Notes: generated by a model from the letters alone, not told the origin. A stretch of DNA of 64,000 nt from Triangularia verruculosa (GCA_033296885.1 MU863911.1:124001-188000), one strand, 5' to 3'. Positions 20,860-34,131 are shown, numbered from the stretch's first letter. Made by a program: numbers and translations.

Positions 20860-22694
20860 TGCTATTGCATTAAAGGATGTTAGCTATGGACCTATCCCAC
20901 AATAAACGCCGTATACGGTTTAAAACGTGGGCGGAAAGAAGTCGGTTTGCGATGACGCGACGCGACGCGCAATCCAACCGCGAGATCGTGAATGGATGGT
21001 GAGGGGCTTGCAGCTGGGATGAAAGCGTACCTGGCGGCATTGTGGCAGTTTAATCGGACGAAAAACAGCGGTCTTTATTCGGATGAGTTTGAGGCTATTC
21101 GCAAGTACGGTAGCGCGGCGCAGGCCAGTGGTTCCGTGGTTGATATGCATGCGGGCAGCTCTCTGGCGATGGCCTCGGCGGAAAAAATGGGCTGGCTGGC
21201 CAACAGCAAAATGCCGGGCGGTCACGTGACCTGGCGACTTGACGCATTGACCAATCGTTTTGTGGGGCTCAGCTCCCCTCGTGCTGAAGAAAAGTGACGT
21301 GCAAGGCAAGTGCAAACCAAGATAGCTTCTCCAGCAAGATAATAAGGTACCTAAGCAATCCAGAATTGTGGCTGTGGAAACGAACACTGACCGGCGACGG
21401 ACATAATGACCTCCTCCCCGTACGTACGGTACGTACGAGGACATGGGCCAGCACCGAATATCCGTGTTGCGTCGAGTTGAGATGTTCTTCCGAGCATGTG
21501 CCATGCTGTCAGGTGGAGTCATCTGCAACGGTCAAAATTAAAGAATTGGGGAGACAGGCAGGCATGTCGTAATAGGGTGATGAAATATGAGGCGAAGGCC
21601 TCCAGTTGGTTGAAGGAAGATTTCATGATAGCTGCTGGCTACTCGGGTACAGTTCCAGGACATAACCTGGCAGTCAACACACACCGGCACTGGTTCTACA
21701 CTACGGAGCACGGAAGTGTCACCGGAAAGCTTCCTCTTGTTGATCTCAGGGGAATTCCAGAAGCTTGCCCGAGCTTGACAGCGTGGACAGGCACAACCCC
21801 GGTCCCGGCTAGGCACCCCTGCGGTTCCAGCCGATGATCAGCGCCAAGCAAGCGGCCACTGGCGGCGGAACAAACAGCCAACGTTTGCCGGGCCTGCGCT
21901 TGTCCCGAGAGGGAAATGACCTTGTCGGTGACATCTGGCAGCTCAATTGATTTTTGAGAATAGCAGAGAACTCTGGCTGATCGGGAGAACGGTGCCATTA
22001 TACCATTGTGCCTGCCTCAGGCTCTGGATAATAGGTACCGGTGCAGATACGACATGCAACATGCAACTTTAAATTTGAGATCGCTCCTTTCCGCCTGCCG
22101 CGGTCCTGGAACCTGCAGCACGTCGAACTGGAGCCCTGCAAGCCAGCACTCTTTTGTCTCTCTCTTTTGCTGAGGTGTCGACCCCCCCCCTGCCGCGTTA
22201 AGTACCAAACCAAACCCCTTGAGAGAACTGCTACTTAATAAACCGGGAAAGGGGGTCCAAAAAAGAAATGTGTCTGGGCTTCCTCGCTGGCGAGACGAGG
22301 CGATCCATCCACCACTCAATTGGAGGCGGAATATTCCCCATCCGTCATTTTTAAACCCCGAACACCCAAGACCTGTTTGCGATACTCCCGCCATTTCCTC
22401 TGTTGTCTATTTTTCCCGACACTCCTGTTTATATAACTTCCTTCCCTTTTCTTCAAACGCCCGTCTGTGTTTTGAGTCTGCACCAATCCGGCCGAAGGGG
22501 CAACAGACGTCAACCAAGAAAGCTTCCGGGTTCTTTACCCCAGGGTCCCCCTTGGATCTTCACGGCCCGCCTTTCTCCAGGCTGCTCTAGAGCTCCCGTT
22601 GCTCCCCACCGTCTGTGACCGTTCCGCCGAGCGAGTACGAGTAGCCACCCGTCTCTTGGGGTCGCCGACCACACCCAAATCACCAAAGTCCGCC
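20860..22694. promoter_or_regulatory. divergent upstream region of HP1 and zinc-finger gene
   Basis: 1.8 kb without a supported gene. A perfect GTCACGTGAC palindrome (bHLH/CBF1-type E-box) lies at 21221-21230. The near-palindrome CGTACGTACGGTACGTACG lies at 21419-21437. A C-run occurs near 22182-22190. The 101-codon open frame at 20992-21297 has no family resemblance and is probably chance. Confidence 0.5.
21419..21437. repeat. near-perfect CGTACGTAC palindrome
   Basis: A 19-bp inverted arrangement of two CGTACGTAC arms about a central G, in the HP1/zinc-finger intergenic region. Confidence 0.7.
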
Positions 22695-24609
22695 ATGTCC
22701 GACGAAGCACCGACCCAATCGGCCGAGACTGGTACGGGAGCCAAGCCCCTGAAGGACAAGACTTGTCCGTATTGTAACCAGGCCTTCACGTCGTCCTCTC
22801 TGGGTCGCCATCTCGACGTGTTTATTAAGGAGAACAACCCCAAGCCTCCAGATGGGATACACAATGTCGACGAAATCAGAAGGAACCGGTCCAACATCAC
22901 ACGCCGCCGTCCAAAATTTTCCGCCGGGACCCCAGGGGCTCCCGGGACTCGGCGACGAGACACATCCGTCTCAGTCGGGACACCAACAGCTGCGTCGAGA
23001 AGGAGCCAAGGATCAATTTCTGGAGATGTAGAGTCCATCTCTGCATCCATCACGCCGGTATCACAAGGCAAGGGCAAAGGTGTTGGTGGGGCAGCTGACA
23101 AGAGGTACCCATTCATCACGCCATGGGAAGCTACCGGCGTCATCAACGACATTGGAATACAAGATGTTGGGGCATCTGATGCTGGAATACAGCGCCATCA
23201 ACGATCTGCCAGCCGCCACCGGTTGAAACAACATCATGATGCAAGACACATGATCCAAGATGCTGAGGATACCAAGAGGGCTGCCGAACTTGCACTGCGG
23301 GAGATCATGGGCTCTTGGAGGGCTGCAAAGTAAGCTATACTTTTTGGTCACAATCAAAACAGCCTTGTTTTTGCTAACATTCTTTGACAGGCACCAAATT
23401 GACATGCATTCAATGCCCTTCGACTTCGACCCTCTCGCATTGGACTTTCCGGCACTGACATTACAGTGCCTGGAAGCGCCACCCACGCTATTCGCCTCTA
23501 CCCAACATCCGACGCCCACCTCGTGGTCAATAACAGTCCCTGGTCCTGTCCAGTTGGAGGCACTACGTGACTACTTTAAAGAGGAGTTCAAGAAATGGAA
23601 GCTTACTTGTACTGCGGCGACAACGGCAGTTAGCGAGGATCTGACCTACCCTCCATCTCTGGTGCCGGTCAAACCAGACGCGCGGGAGGCTATACGCAAG
23701 GCAGAGAAAGCAGCGGAGAAAATGGAACAACAAATTGCGAATCACATCGCAGCGACATATTTAGTTTGGGAAGGGATCCCAATGGCGGAACGTGTGAAGC
23801 TATGGAATCTCGAGTTGGCAAGAGGTCTGGGACGGAAGCAAAATGAGGTGACTAAACTCAAACAGACCCGGAGTCTTCTCACCCAAGAAAACAACCATCT
23901 CAAAGCTCAGATTGAGCACCTAAGCCGTCTCCAGCAACCCAAAGAGTTCAAAATCGCGCCCCCGACGACAGTATATATGGATGAGAAGCTAGTCAATCAC
24001 ATGCTGGAGTTAGGATTCACCGCGGTGAAGGATGGGCGTGGCGTGGGGTTCAACATGGCGGATAGGCACTCTGATCTGGACACGATTGTTGCAACAGCTA
24101 TCAATCGATGGAAGAACGTAATCGTCTCATCTCGCTCCACAAGCGCTGGGCTTTCGGCGCAAAAGCCACTAGAACCAGCAAGTGCTGGCGTGTCGCCCAC
24201 GACTGCTGGCCCTGGGCAAGCGCTGCGGCAAGCGCAGACCCAGAGACAGCCATCACAGCAGTCGATCTCAAACAACGATGTCTCCTCTCAGCATTCTCCG
24301 GCAGCGAGTAACAACACGGTTGCCAACTATGCACCATCGACGGCATCCACTGCCAAGGCTGTTACGCCATCCGGGGCCACGGCTGTTGGGACTCCCAGCA
24401 TTGCGGCTCCAGCAAGTGTCGGTGCGGAGGAAGATTCGGACGAGGAGATGGGCGGGCAGGATGTTCTGGGCACTTCAGAAACCGGTACAGCTGACGGGAA
24501 CGGCGATGTCGATGTCGATGCCGATGCCGACGTCGATGCTGATGCAGACGGCGACGAGGATGCAGACGCGGACGCTGATGCTGATATGGATGCTGATGCT
24601 GATCCGTAG
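22695..24609 (+). CDS. uncharacterised zinc-finger/coiled-coil protein with acidic Asp-Ala tail
   Basis: Two exons (22695-23329, 23391-24609) give 617 residues. The N-terminus has a compact zinc-finger-like motif, Cys24-x2-Cys27-x11-His39 (TCPYCNQAFTSSSLGRHLDVF), followed by a conserved-looking basic stretch (HNVDEIRRNRSNITRRRPK). A Ser/Arg-rich linker follows, then DMHSMPFDFDPLALDFPALTL and a charged coiled coil (about 310-400) with ENNHLKAQIEHLSRLQ. The end is low-complexity Gln/Ser/Ala, then EEDSDEEMGG and a poly(Asp-Ala/Val) tail of about 34 residues encoded by GATGCY/GACGCY hexamers. I do not recognise a named family. A nuclear protein is plausible from the basic region and zinc motif, but this is inference. 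Confidence 0.8.
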
Positions 24610-25241
24610 TGGTACGACAGCTAGCCAATGTCAGTTCCGTACCGGTTGGCGAAAAGGGATTGCATTGTTATAGTTCATTTGATTCAGGGCACAGCGAGTG
24701 GTATCTTATTTGTAACATCATCCGGAAGGCATCAGCATGGGGCGCATTCAATTGGAAGGAAAAAGGGAGAGCGGTCCTGAACTATAGAGTCTTAGAGGAT
24801 CTATTTCATAGCTTTAGTCTTATTAATACCCATAGAATTTCTCTTCTTGGCTATTGGCCATGGCATTTCCATGGTGATGATCACCACAGTGCCACGATAC
24901 TTTATTGAAGTTATAATGAGAAGAGTCATGGGTAAATTCAACTTGGTAACTGAACATCATACTTACCAAGATGACTTCCATGAAGAACCCAGGGTTCATT
25001 ACCAAGGGCCCTCTGAATAAATCCCGATAGCGATAACAACCCTGAGCAGCGCGATTGAGTCACCCCGCCAAAAGCTTTCAAAAAATTACCCCGCTGTGGA
25101 TAATTACCGGCATCTGGCCCGACAGCGGGCAGCCCACGAACCAGAAAACCTCCCCCCCTCTACACACGACCATCGGAAACGTTGAATTTGGTGGTCCCTG
25201 TCTTTGACCAATATCCTGGGACGAGACAGCACCTTTGGAAA
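24610..25241. other. spacer before lysyl-tRNA synthetase
   Basis: Terminator side of the zinc-finger gene and promoter of the synthetase. I see no additional gene. A short inverted run GGCATTTCCATGGTGATGATC lies near 24864-24884 but has no clear role. Confidence 0.45.
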
Positions 25242-27412
25242 ATGGCCGACTCAGCTCCTGCCCCTGCGCCCCCCACCGAGGAGGTTGCCAACCTGCATCT
25301 CGATGAAGTAACCGGCGAGAAGATCTCCAAGACGGAGCTCAAGAAGCGCCAGAAGCAGCGCCAGAAGGAAGCCGAGAAGGCCAAAAAGGCTGCTGCCGCC
25401 CCCCCCAAGGCTGCTTCTGGCAAGCCCAAGAACGCTGCCGGACAGGAAGAGGCCGATCTCAACCCCAACCAGTACTACGAGATCCGCACTCGCCATGTCA
25501 CTGAGCGTATGTCTGTTTTATTGGGAGCCTGTTCCGGGACCATACCTCTGAATCACATGCTGACTCAATTCGTCACTGTTCACAGTCCTCAAGAACCCCG
25601 AGACCAACCCCTACCCCCACAAGTTCCACGTCACCTATGATGACTCCAAGTTCCACGAGGAGTTCAAGCACCTCAAGTCCGGCGAGGATGCCAAGGACAA
25701 GGAGATCCGCATCGCTGCCCGTATCTACAACAAGCGCACCAGCGGTGCTAAGCTCATCTTCTATGGTAACTTTTCCGCCGATGCCAATGACTGGTTTCGG
25801 ACGGTTTTACTAACAGAACTCTAGATGTCCGCACCTCTGCCGATACTGTGAGCATCGGCACCCAGATCCAGATTGTGTGCCAAGCCCAATTGGTCGGGGA
25901 GGGAGCCCCTTCTTTCGAGCAGCAGCACGAGAACATTCGCCGTGGCGACGTGATTGGTATCATTGGTTACGCTGGCCGTACCAACCCAAAGAACAGGCTC
26001 GCCGAGGGCAAGGAGGGCGAGCTGTCCGTCTTCGCTACCGAGATCAAGCTCCTCAGCCCTTGCTTGCACATGCTTCCTAGTGTGCGCTTCCCCTTCGCCG
26101 ATGCCGAGCAGCGTGCGCGCATGAGATATCTTGATATGCTGTGGAACGACAGGAGCCGTGAGACGCTCTGGCAGCGCAGCCGGATGGTCAGGTATATTCG
26201 TGACTGTAAGTTTGTGTTTTGGTTTCCTTTGGGAGTTAGCCCTGACAGTTGAATTAGTTTTCCATGAGCGCCGCTTCATCGAGGTTGAGACACCCATGAT
26301 GCACGCAATTGCTGGTGGTGCTACCGCCCTTCCTTTCATCACTCACCACAACGATCTCGATATCGATATGTACATGAGAGTGGCCCCTGAGCTCTTCCTC
26401 AAGAAGATGATTGTCGGTCAGTTCGGCAAGGTCTTCGAGATGGGCAAGAACTTCCGCAACGAGGGTGTCGATCTTACCCACAACCCCGAATTCACCTCGA
26501 TTGAATTCTACTGGGCATACGCCGATATGTACGACCTGATGAACATTACCGAGGAGCTTGTTTCTTCCCTCGTCAAGCACCTTACCGGCGGCTACGTCAC
26601 CAAATTCACCAACCAGCACGGCGAGGAGTACACAGTCAACTGGGAGGCACCATGGCGCAGAGTCGAGATGATTCCCGCGCTTGAGGAGGCCACCGGCGAG
26701 AAGTTCCCTCCTAGCGAGGAGCTCCACACCGATGAGACCAACCAGTTCCTGCAGAGAGTTTGCAAGAAGATGGGTGTTGAGTGCCCACCACCTCTTACCA
26801 ACGCTCGCATGATTGACAAGCTCACTGGCGAGTTCATTGAGGAGACCTGCGTCAACCCCACCTTCATTCTCGAGCACCCTCAGATGATGAGCCCTCTTGC
26901 CAAGTACCATCGTTCCAAGAAGGGTCTCTGCGAGCGTTTCGAGGCGTTTGTGTGCAAGAAGGAGATTGCCAATGCGTACACCGAGTTGAACAACCCCTTC
27001 GACCAAAGATTGCGCTTTGAGGAGCAGGCACGCCAGAAGGACCAGGGTGACGACGAGGCGTACGTTTTCTCGCTTTCCTTTGTTTGATGCTGAAGAGATA
27101 TCGCTAACATCAGTCACAGTCAACTTGTTGATGAAAGCTTCCTGAACGCTCTCGAGTATGGTCTCCCCCCGACTGGTGGCTGGGGTCTTGGTATCGACCG
27201 TCTCGCCATGTTCTTGACCAACAACTACTCGATCCGTGAGGTTTTGGCGTTCCCCTTCTTGCGTGAGGACAAGAACGCTCACAAGCAGCCTTTTGCGGCT
27301 GAGCTCGCGAATGTTGAGCCCATGCCCGAGGAGGGCATTCGTAAGTCTACCCAATCACAAAGTTGCTGACGCGTACATAACGAATGCTAATAAAACTACA
27401 GCCCACAAATAA
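25242..27412 (+). CDS. KRS1: lysyl-tRNA synthetase, cytoplasmic (class II)
   Basis: Charges tRNA-Lys with lysine. Six exons (25242-25506, 25586-25765, 25825-26205, 26258-27059, 27120-27340, 27402-27412) give 619 residues; the last exon holds only the final PHK and stop. A Lys/Ala-rich helical extension (about 25-65, ISKTELKKRQKQRQKEAEKAKKA) is the eukaryotic tRNA-binding appendage. The OB-fold anticodon domain follows (NPYPHKFHVTY, GDVIGIIGYAGRTNPK). Class II motifs: 1 at about 282-302 (FIEVETPMMHAIAGGATALPF), 2 at 341-360 (FRNEGVDLTHNPEFTSIEFY), 3 at 560-575 (GGWGLGIDRLAMFL). There is no mitochondrial presequence. Upstream is rich in CCCC; the start context GAAAATGG is good. Confidence 0.96.
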
Positions 27413-28616
27413 GTAACAAAACCAAAAACTGAGGAATAACCGAAGGCTGGGCGGGACGACCCGCGTATTTGTAGATATTTCTCGGCCCAAAAAGACTATA
27501 CTAGATGTTAGTGGCTAGGAAAACACATGCTTGGCTGCGGCGCTGCAAAATGGCCTTTTCCACTGTGACTACCTGATGATGGTATACATATTATGTGGTG
27601 CTAAAGATGACGACTGAAGTTTCGGCCTTGAAAACCATGATGGCTGTGCATATGGAATCGATATTATCGGAACTTGTTGTTAGCCAAGGGCCTGTCGAAG
27701 TCTTGGATCGGAAGTCGGCAAGATGACAAAGGAATATAGGATCGGAGAGTATGCCTTGGCGCGCACAGAGATAGTGTAACCTCGCAGTTTGGTAAATGAT
27801 GAATCCTTCAGGAACGCTTCATTTTCAGCAATCCGTCTCATGATCTTGGAGAGACTTTAAGCATCCTCAAAAGCTGTCCAAGAGCAATGAGCTCTGGACT
27901 ACTGATGACGCAAGAAGGGTGCTTGATGGGTAACGATAAAATGATCGCAGAGACACCCTCGGGGGAGAAAAAGGTTCTACCCCCCCTCCCCCCAAAAAAA
28001 AACGTGGGGTTCAGCCAAGGCTGTTTAGTGTGCATCTGAAGGCGCAGGCCAAGGCGTCTAAGCCCCATCGGCAAACAAGGCTCTTCCAGGGGGTGGTGTT
28101 TGCAGCTGTTGAAAGTCTTCGGGTTCGGATTCAGAGGCTTGCGTATGCCGCCCTTACGTGTATTCAAGATGACGGGACCATCCCCCTTTGTCGGGAATGC
28201 GCCCAGGCTTTTGCGGTTTTTCTGTCTCTCTTTTTCTCTACCTCGTGCGACCTGAGCCCTTCTATTAAGAGCTGAGATCGACATCTTTCCTTTCTTCAAT
28301 TGTACCTTTGACAAGCGTCTGTCTCTACCCGCACTTGTGGTTAGGTACCTACCTAGGTACCTTTTCCCCGCAAAAATCGTCAGCAATTGAGTTTAACCAA
28401 CGCGCCGGGAACGTGGTGTGTGCATTGCTGTAAGCGTGTGCGGCGGCGCAACCCGAGACAGCAGCAACAACCGTCCCGTCAGCAAGTGACGATTTTCAGA
28501 CACACGGACCGGACGATACTAGTCGACACCGTTGAACACACACACACAAACAAGTTCCTATCCTTTTCCCTAAATTTAGGGGCGAGGCGCTCGTCGCCTG
28601 CCCTGCCGCCGCCGCG
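27413..28616. other. spacer between KRS1 and the ABC transporter
   Basis: 1.2 kb with no supported gene. Contains a G/A-rich to A-run stretch at 27977-28003 and a TAGGTACCTACCTAGGTACC palindromic stretch at 28344-28363. A (CA)n run at 28536-28549 lies in the likely 5' UTR of the transporter. Confidence 0.5.
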
Positions 28617-31600
28617 ATGGCGCTCCTCCGCCAGACGTGGACGCTCACCAAAAAGAACTGGCTGATCCTAGTCGGCCGCCACCCCTTCGCGACCGTGGTT
28701 CAGGCGTTCGTCTTGCCCATCATCCTCGTCTCCTTCCTCTCCTTTGCGCGCAACCTCTTCGTTCCGTCGGCCGTTTTTGGCATCTCGCCCGCTCGGCCGA
28801 TCCGATCTTTTCAAAACGCCCTCGAGACCTCGACGGGGAGGCCGAATTTGATTTTTGTGAACAATGGGTTTTCGGAGGGGGAGATTGATAGGGTGATTGG
28901 CGAGCTGGGCGGGATTGCGGAGCGGGCGGGGAAGAATGTGACGGTTCTGGAGCGGGATGAGGATGTGGATGGGATTTGCAGGAGTAGTTTGCGGGGTGTG
29001 ACGGAGTGTTTTGCTGCGGTTAGTTTCAAGGGGAGTCCGGGGGAGGGGAAGGGGGGGCTGTGGAATTACACGATCAGTTTGGACAGTGCGTTGGGGCAGT
29101 TTAGGATCAATGCCGAGAGCGACAAGAATGATGGGCAGATTTATATGCTGCCTTTGCAGAGGGCGGTGGATGAGGTTATTAGCAGGGGGAATGATGGGGG
29201 AGCGCGGAGACTGCCGGAGGATGTGGAGGAGTACCAGTTTACGTCCCAGACGACCGAGGAGAGGGCGGAGAGGATCAGGGTTTTTTACCAGAGCGCGATT
29301 ATCAACTTCTTGGGCGTTACGTTTATTGCGGCGCTGATCGGGGTGGTCTATCAGATGACTGGGTTTATTGCGACGGAGAGGGAGACGGGCATGTCGACCT
29401 TGGTGGATGCCATGATGGCGACGCCGAGGAGGTGGCAAGCGCAGGCTGCGAGGATCTTCTCGTATCATATTGCCTTTTCGCTACTGTATTTGCCTGGTTG
29501 GGTCATCAGTTGTATCATTCTTGGAAGGGGGGTGTTCAGCAACACTAGCATTTTGGTTGTGCTGTTCTTCTTCATTCTGTCGGGTCTTGCTCTGGCGTCA
29601 TTTTCGGTACTGGGCGCGAGTTTCTTCAAGAAGTCGCAGCTGAGCGGTGTTTCGGTTACGATCATGGCTATTTTGCTGGCGATTATTGCTCAGGTCATCA
29701 CCAGGCCTGGGACGGGCCCGGTGGTTGCGTTGAGCTTGCTGTTTGCGCCTTGTAACTTTACCTATTTCATCACTTTGATGGCAAGGTTCCAGGAAAAGCA
29801 GATCCCGACCAACTTGCTGAAGACCGCACCCGACAGCCCCTGGAACGTTCCTGGTATCGTGCTCTTCATCTTCCTCGCTGCTCAAATCATTGTATACCCG
29901 CTCCTAGGCGCTTTGGTGGAGAGATGGTTGCACGGCACCTCTTCAAGTGGGAGAAACATTGTCGTCGGAGACAAGAACAGAGGTGACCTCGGTCCTGACT
30001 GCGCAGTCCAGCTGGAAGAATTCACCAAGGTCTACAGCCCTGGTCTCCTCCGCCGCCTCTTTTCGTTTATCTCGAAGCCCAAGGAGCCAGTGGTTGCGGT
30101 CAACAAGCTCTCCCTGTCAGTCAACCGCGGCCAGATCGTCGCTCTTTTGGGAGCCAATGGCAGTGGTAAATCAACCACCCTCGACACAATCGCCGGTATC
30201 AACAAGGCCACCAGCGGCAAGATCACCATCGATGGCACCGGTGGTCTCGGTATTGCCCCTCAGAAGAACGTGCTCTGGGATGAGCTTACTGTCGAGGAAC
30301 ACATCCGCATCTTCAACAGACTGAAGTCTCCCAAGAACCATGCCTCCAAGGAAGAGATCCGTCAGCTGGTCGTTGGCGTCGATCTCGAGCAGAAGATCAA
30401 GGCTCACTCCAAGACTCTGTCCGGTGGCCAGAAGCGCAAGTTGCAGCTCGGAATGATGCTTACTGGTGGCAGTGCCGTCTGCTGTGTCGATGAAGTTTCT
30501 AGCGGTTTAGACCCTCTGTCTCGTCGAAAGATCTGGGATATCCTTCTCGCCGAGCGTGGAAAACGCACCATGATTCTCACCACACATTTCTTGGACGAGG
30601 CTGATCTTCTGGCTGATTTCATCGCCGTCATGTCCAAGGGCAATCTTCGCGCAAGTGGCACATCGGTTGAACTCAAGGATCGCAAGGGTGGTGGCTACAG
30701 GATTCATATCAACAACAACAAGCTTATCCCGCAACTTCCGGAAGTGGAGGGCGTTACTAAAAAGGCCACCCAGGAAGAAGCAGCTTATGTTGCGGCTACT
30801 TCGGCTTTGGCGGCCAAGACGATCAAGGAGCTCGAGGCGGCAGGGATCACGGATTATCGGTTTTCTGGGCCGACGATTGAGGATGTCTTCTTGCAGCTTG
30901 CGGAGGAGGTTCAAGCTGAGGGTGGTGGCGTACCTATTGAGAACAGAGGTGTTTTGAGCTCAGCTGAAGACGAGAAGTCGGAGACTGTACCGGTTGCTGA
31001 TTTCAAGGCGCCTGGGAAGGGTGGCTTGGAGCTGATGGATGGCCGGCCGATTGGGTTCTTGAAGCAGACTTGGGTGCTGTTCCTGAAGCGGTGCACTGTT
31101 TTCAAGGGGAATTGGTTCCCTTCTATTGCTGCTTTTGTGATTCCTGTTGCTGCTGCTGGTTTGGTCATGTTGGTGAGTTGCCCCTAACTTCTCGCTGGAT
31201 TATTACTGGATTACGCTAACATGATGATAGTTTGTCAAAGGTCAAGAACCTGCCGGCTGCAGCGCCGACGAGCTATCGTCTCGTCAAGAGGCAGTCAACA
31301 TCTTCGGCAGCGACTTTGATTTCTGGATGGTCGCTGGTCCCTCCGAAAAATTCTCCCAGTCCACACTTATGAATCTGTTGGCTCCTATTTTTATGGGATC
31401 CCAGGGTCTCGAAGGCAACGGCAGCACTGGAAGCAGTGATGGCATCATTGTGAAGAGGCAGAACAACCCGATGGATCTTTTCAACAATATTACCTTGGTC
31501 GACACTCTAGATGAGTTCAACAACGCGGTGCTCCAGTTCCGCAAGAACATCACCCCTACCGCCATCTGGCTCGGTGACGACAACACACCTCCAACTCTCG

Positions 31601-33603
31601 CGTACAAGGGTAACGGCCCAGAAGTGATCAATGCCTGGTTCGGCCAGTGGATCATGAATATGCTGTTGACCAACTCGAGCATTGCGTCTTCTTACACGGT
31701 GTTTGACCGTCCGTTTACTCCCAGCACTGGCAACTCACTTCAGGTGTTGGTGTATGTCGGCCTCGCCTTGTGCGCTTACCCCGGTTTCTTCGCCTTGTAC
31801 CCCAACCTCGAGAGACGCAGAAATGTCCGCGGTCTTCAGTACTCCAACGGTGTCAGACCCCTGCCCTTGTGGCTCGCTTACACTGGGTTTGACTTCATCA
31901 TTGTCCTTGCCGGCGCTGTTCTGTGCATCATCTTATGGGCTGCTCTCGCGAACAGCCTGTGGTACAACCTCGGTTATGTGTTCCTGATCTTTATTCTCTA
32001 TGGCCTGGCTTCGACTTTACTGGCGTATACCATCTCACTCTTCACCGCCACCCAGCTATCAGCATATGCCTTCACAGCCGCCGGACAGCTTGTGATGTTC
32101 ATTGTCTATCTGTTTGGTTACATGTCTGTCATCACCTACGCACCGGTTCAACGGGTCGACGATCTCTTGATCATTGTGCACTTCGCTTTGGCGGTTCTGG
32201 CGCCCATCGTCTCCCTTACGCGCGCATTGTTCCTGGCGATGAATCTATTCTCTACGGCTTGCGATGGTGATGCCCTGGCTTCCTACCCCGGCGGTATCCT
32301 TCAATATGGCGGCCCAATCCTCTACTTGGTCATCCAGATCATCGTTCTCTTCCTCATCCTGGTTTGGGCGGATGGTGGCAGTGCCGGCTTCAGCCTTCGC
32401 AAGCTCCTTTTCCGTCGCAAGCCCAAGGCCACCAATCCTGACGAAGCCGCTGCTATTTCCGATGAAGAAGTTGCCAACGAGCTCGTCCGCGTCAAGTCCT
32501 CTGCGACCGGCGGCAATGCCAAGACCACGGACGGTCTCCGCGTCATCAACCTTACCAAATCTTTCGGCTCTTATACCGCAGTCGACAACGTCACTTTTGG
32601 TGTCCCTCACGGCGAAGTCTTTGCTCTTCTCGGCCCTAACGGAGCCGGTAAATCGACCACTATCTCCGTCATCCGTGGTGATCTCAAGCCCTCCGGCGGT
32701 GCCTCAGGAGGCGATGTCTTTGTCGAAGATGCGTCCGTCACGCAGCAACTCTCCGCTGCCCGTCGTCACCTCGGCGTCTGCCCTCAATTCGACGCCATCG
32801 ACCAAATGACCGTAGCCGAACACCTAAAATTCTACGCCCGCGTCCGTGGCATCTCCGACCTCGATGCCCAAGTCTCCGCCGTCATCAACGCCGTCGGCCT
32901 CCAAGCCTTCCGCGACCGCCAAGCTCATGCCTTGTCGGGCGGTAACAAACGCAAGCTGTCCCTCGGAATTGCCCTCATGGGTAACCCTTCCGTCATCCTC
33001 CTCGACGAACCCTCCTCCGGCCTCGACGCCGCCGCCAAAAGAATCATGTGGCGCACCCTCGCCGCCACCGTCCCAGGCCGCTCCATCCTCCTTACCACTC
33101 ATTCAATGGAAGAAGCCGACGCCCTCGCCGGACGCGCCGGTATCCTCGCCAGGCGAATGCTCGCCATGGGCAGCATCGAGCACCTCCGCAACAAATTCGG
33201 CGACCTCATCCACGTCCACCTCGTCTGCAAGGGCGCGCCTCACACCCCCGACTCCCAAATTGACAAGATTCGTGGTTGGGTCATCGACCAGTTCGGAGAG
33301 GGCGCGGAAGTGGAGGAAAAGACGTATCACGGCCAGATGAGGTTCAAGGTCCCGGCCTCGGCTGTTGTTGCCGGGGAGAGGGACCCCAGGACGGGAGGGG
33401 ATCTGAGTCAGAATTCGGCGGTTGGGAGGCTGGTGGTACTGCTGGAGGAGAATAGGGATTTGCTGGGGGTGGAGCACTACAGTGTCAGTCCGACGACGCT
33501 GGATCAGGTCTTCTTGACGGTGGTGGGGAGGCATAATGTCAAGGAGGAGGGGTATGAGGCGAAGAAGGAAAAGAGGAAGTGGTGGAAGTTGGGGATGAGG
33601 TAA
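28617..33603 (+). CDS. ABCA-type full-length ABC transporter
   Basis: Two exons (28617-31172, 31231-33603) give 1642 residues in the order TM-NBD-TM-NBD. An N-terminal membrane span (ATVVQAFVLPIILVSFLSFA) is followed by a large extracytoplasmic loop, then five to six spans (about 225-440). NBD1: Walker A GANGSGKST at 512-520, signature LSGGQKRK from 601, Walker B CCVDEVSSGLD. Second half: another large loop, spans at about 990-1230, then NBD2 with GPNGAGKST from 1320, LSGGNKRK from 1420 and VILLDEPSSGLD. Both catalytic Glu residues are present, so both sites look competent. The ABC2/ABCA-like arrangement with a loop after TM1 and short TTHFLDEADLLAD / TTHSMEEADALAG switch regions suggests lipid transport or flipping, but the substrate cannot be told. 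Membrane location unknown. Confidence 0.92.
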
Positions 33604-34131
33604 AGGAGGATTTATGAAGGAGGTTTTTTTTTTTTTTTTGGATAAAGGTGGCATCTTCTTTTCTCTACATATGTAGATGCGGCAAGTCGAGGATGACTTG
33701 GGCAAGATTTCTATTTGTATTTGTTGTCGGTCATGTACCAGCTATATACCACCATGCTTGGTTTTTCTTTTTCCCTTTTTTTTTTTTTTTCGGTTACATA
33801 TATTCTTTTCTTTATGTTGTCATTATAGGGTCTCCCGGCGGGTGTTAGATGCAGTTATGATATAGAGCCGTGACCTTGTTAGAGCGTTGAATTTCGGTAG
33901 CTACGAGGTGGTATCACTGCATGATTGAGAGGATATCAAACATCATGACTACTTACCACGTATTCACCTGTGCTCCCATTCCATAGCTATTCATGACTCT
34001 ACAATAATGGTCTCCTGCTCCCTCTTCTTATGCCGACGCAGAAGGCAAAAAACGCCGGATTCCCCTCTCTCTCTTTTCGCAATGGTATCCACAAAGCTGG
34101 AGACTAAAAAACCAGGTAAAAAAAAACAAAA
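33604..34131. other. 3' flank of the ABC transporter
   Basis: No gene. Two poly-T runs (33627-33639 and 33777-33791) on the plus strand. Confidence 0.5.
34116..34131 (-). terminator. T-run terminator of the 5S rRNA gene
   Basis: Immediately after the 3' end of the 5S gene, the minus strand reads TTTTTGTTTTTTTTT, the expected RNA polymerase III stop. Confidence 0.75.

Noticed and set aside
20992..21297. 101-codon open frame between HP1 and the zinc-finger gene
   Set aside because: No start context, domain or splice continuation, and it contains a perfect E-box; more likely promoter DNA.
26254..27354. 366-codon minus-strand open frame opposite lysyl-tRNA synthetase
   Set aside because: Antisense shadow of the large fourth exon of KRS1 and crosses a well-supported intron; no family resemblance.
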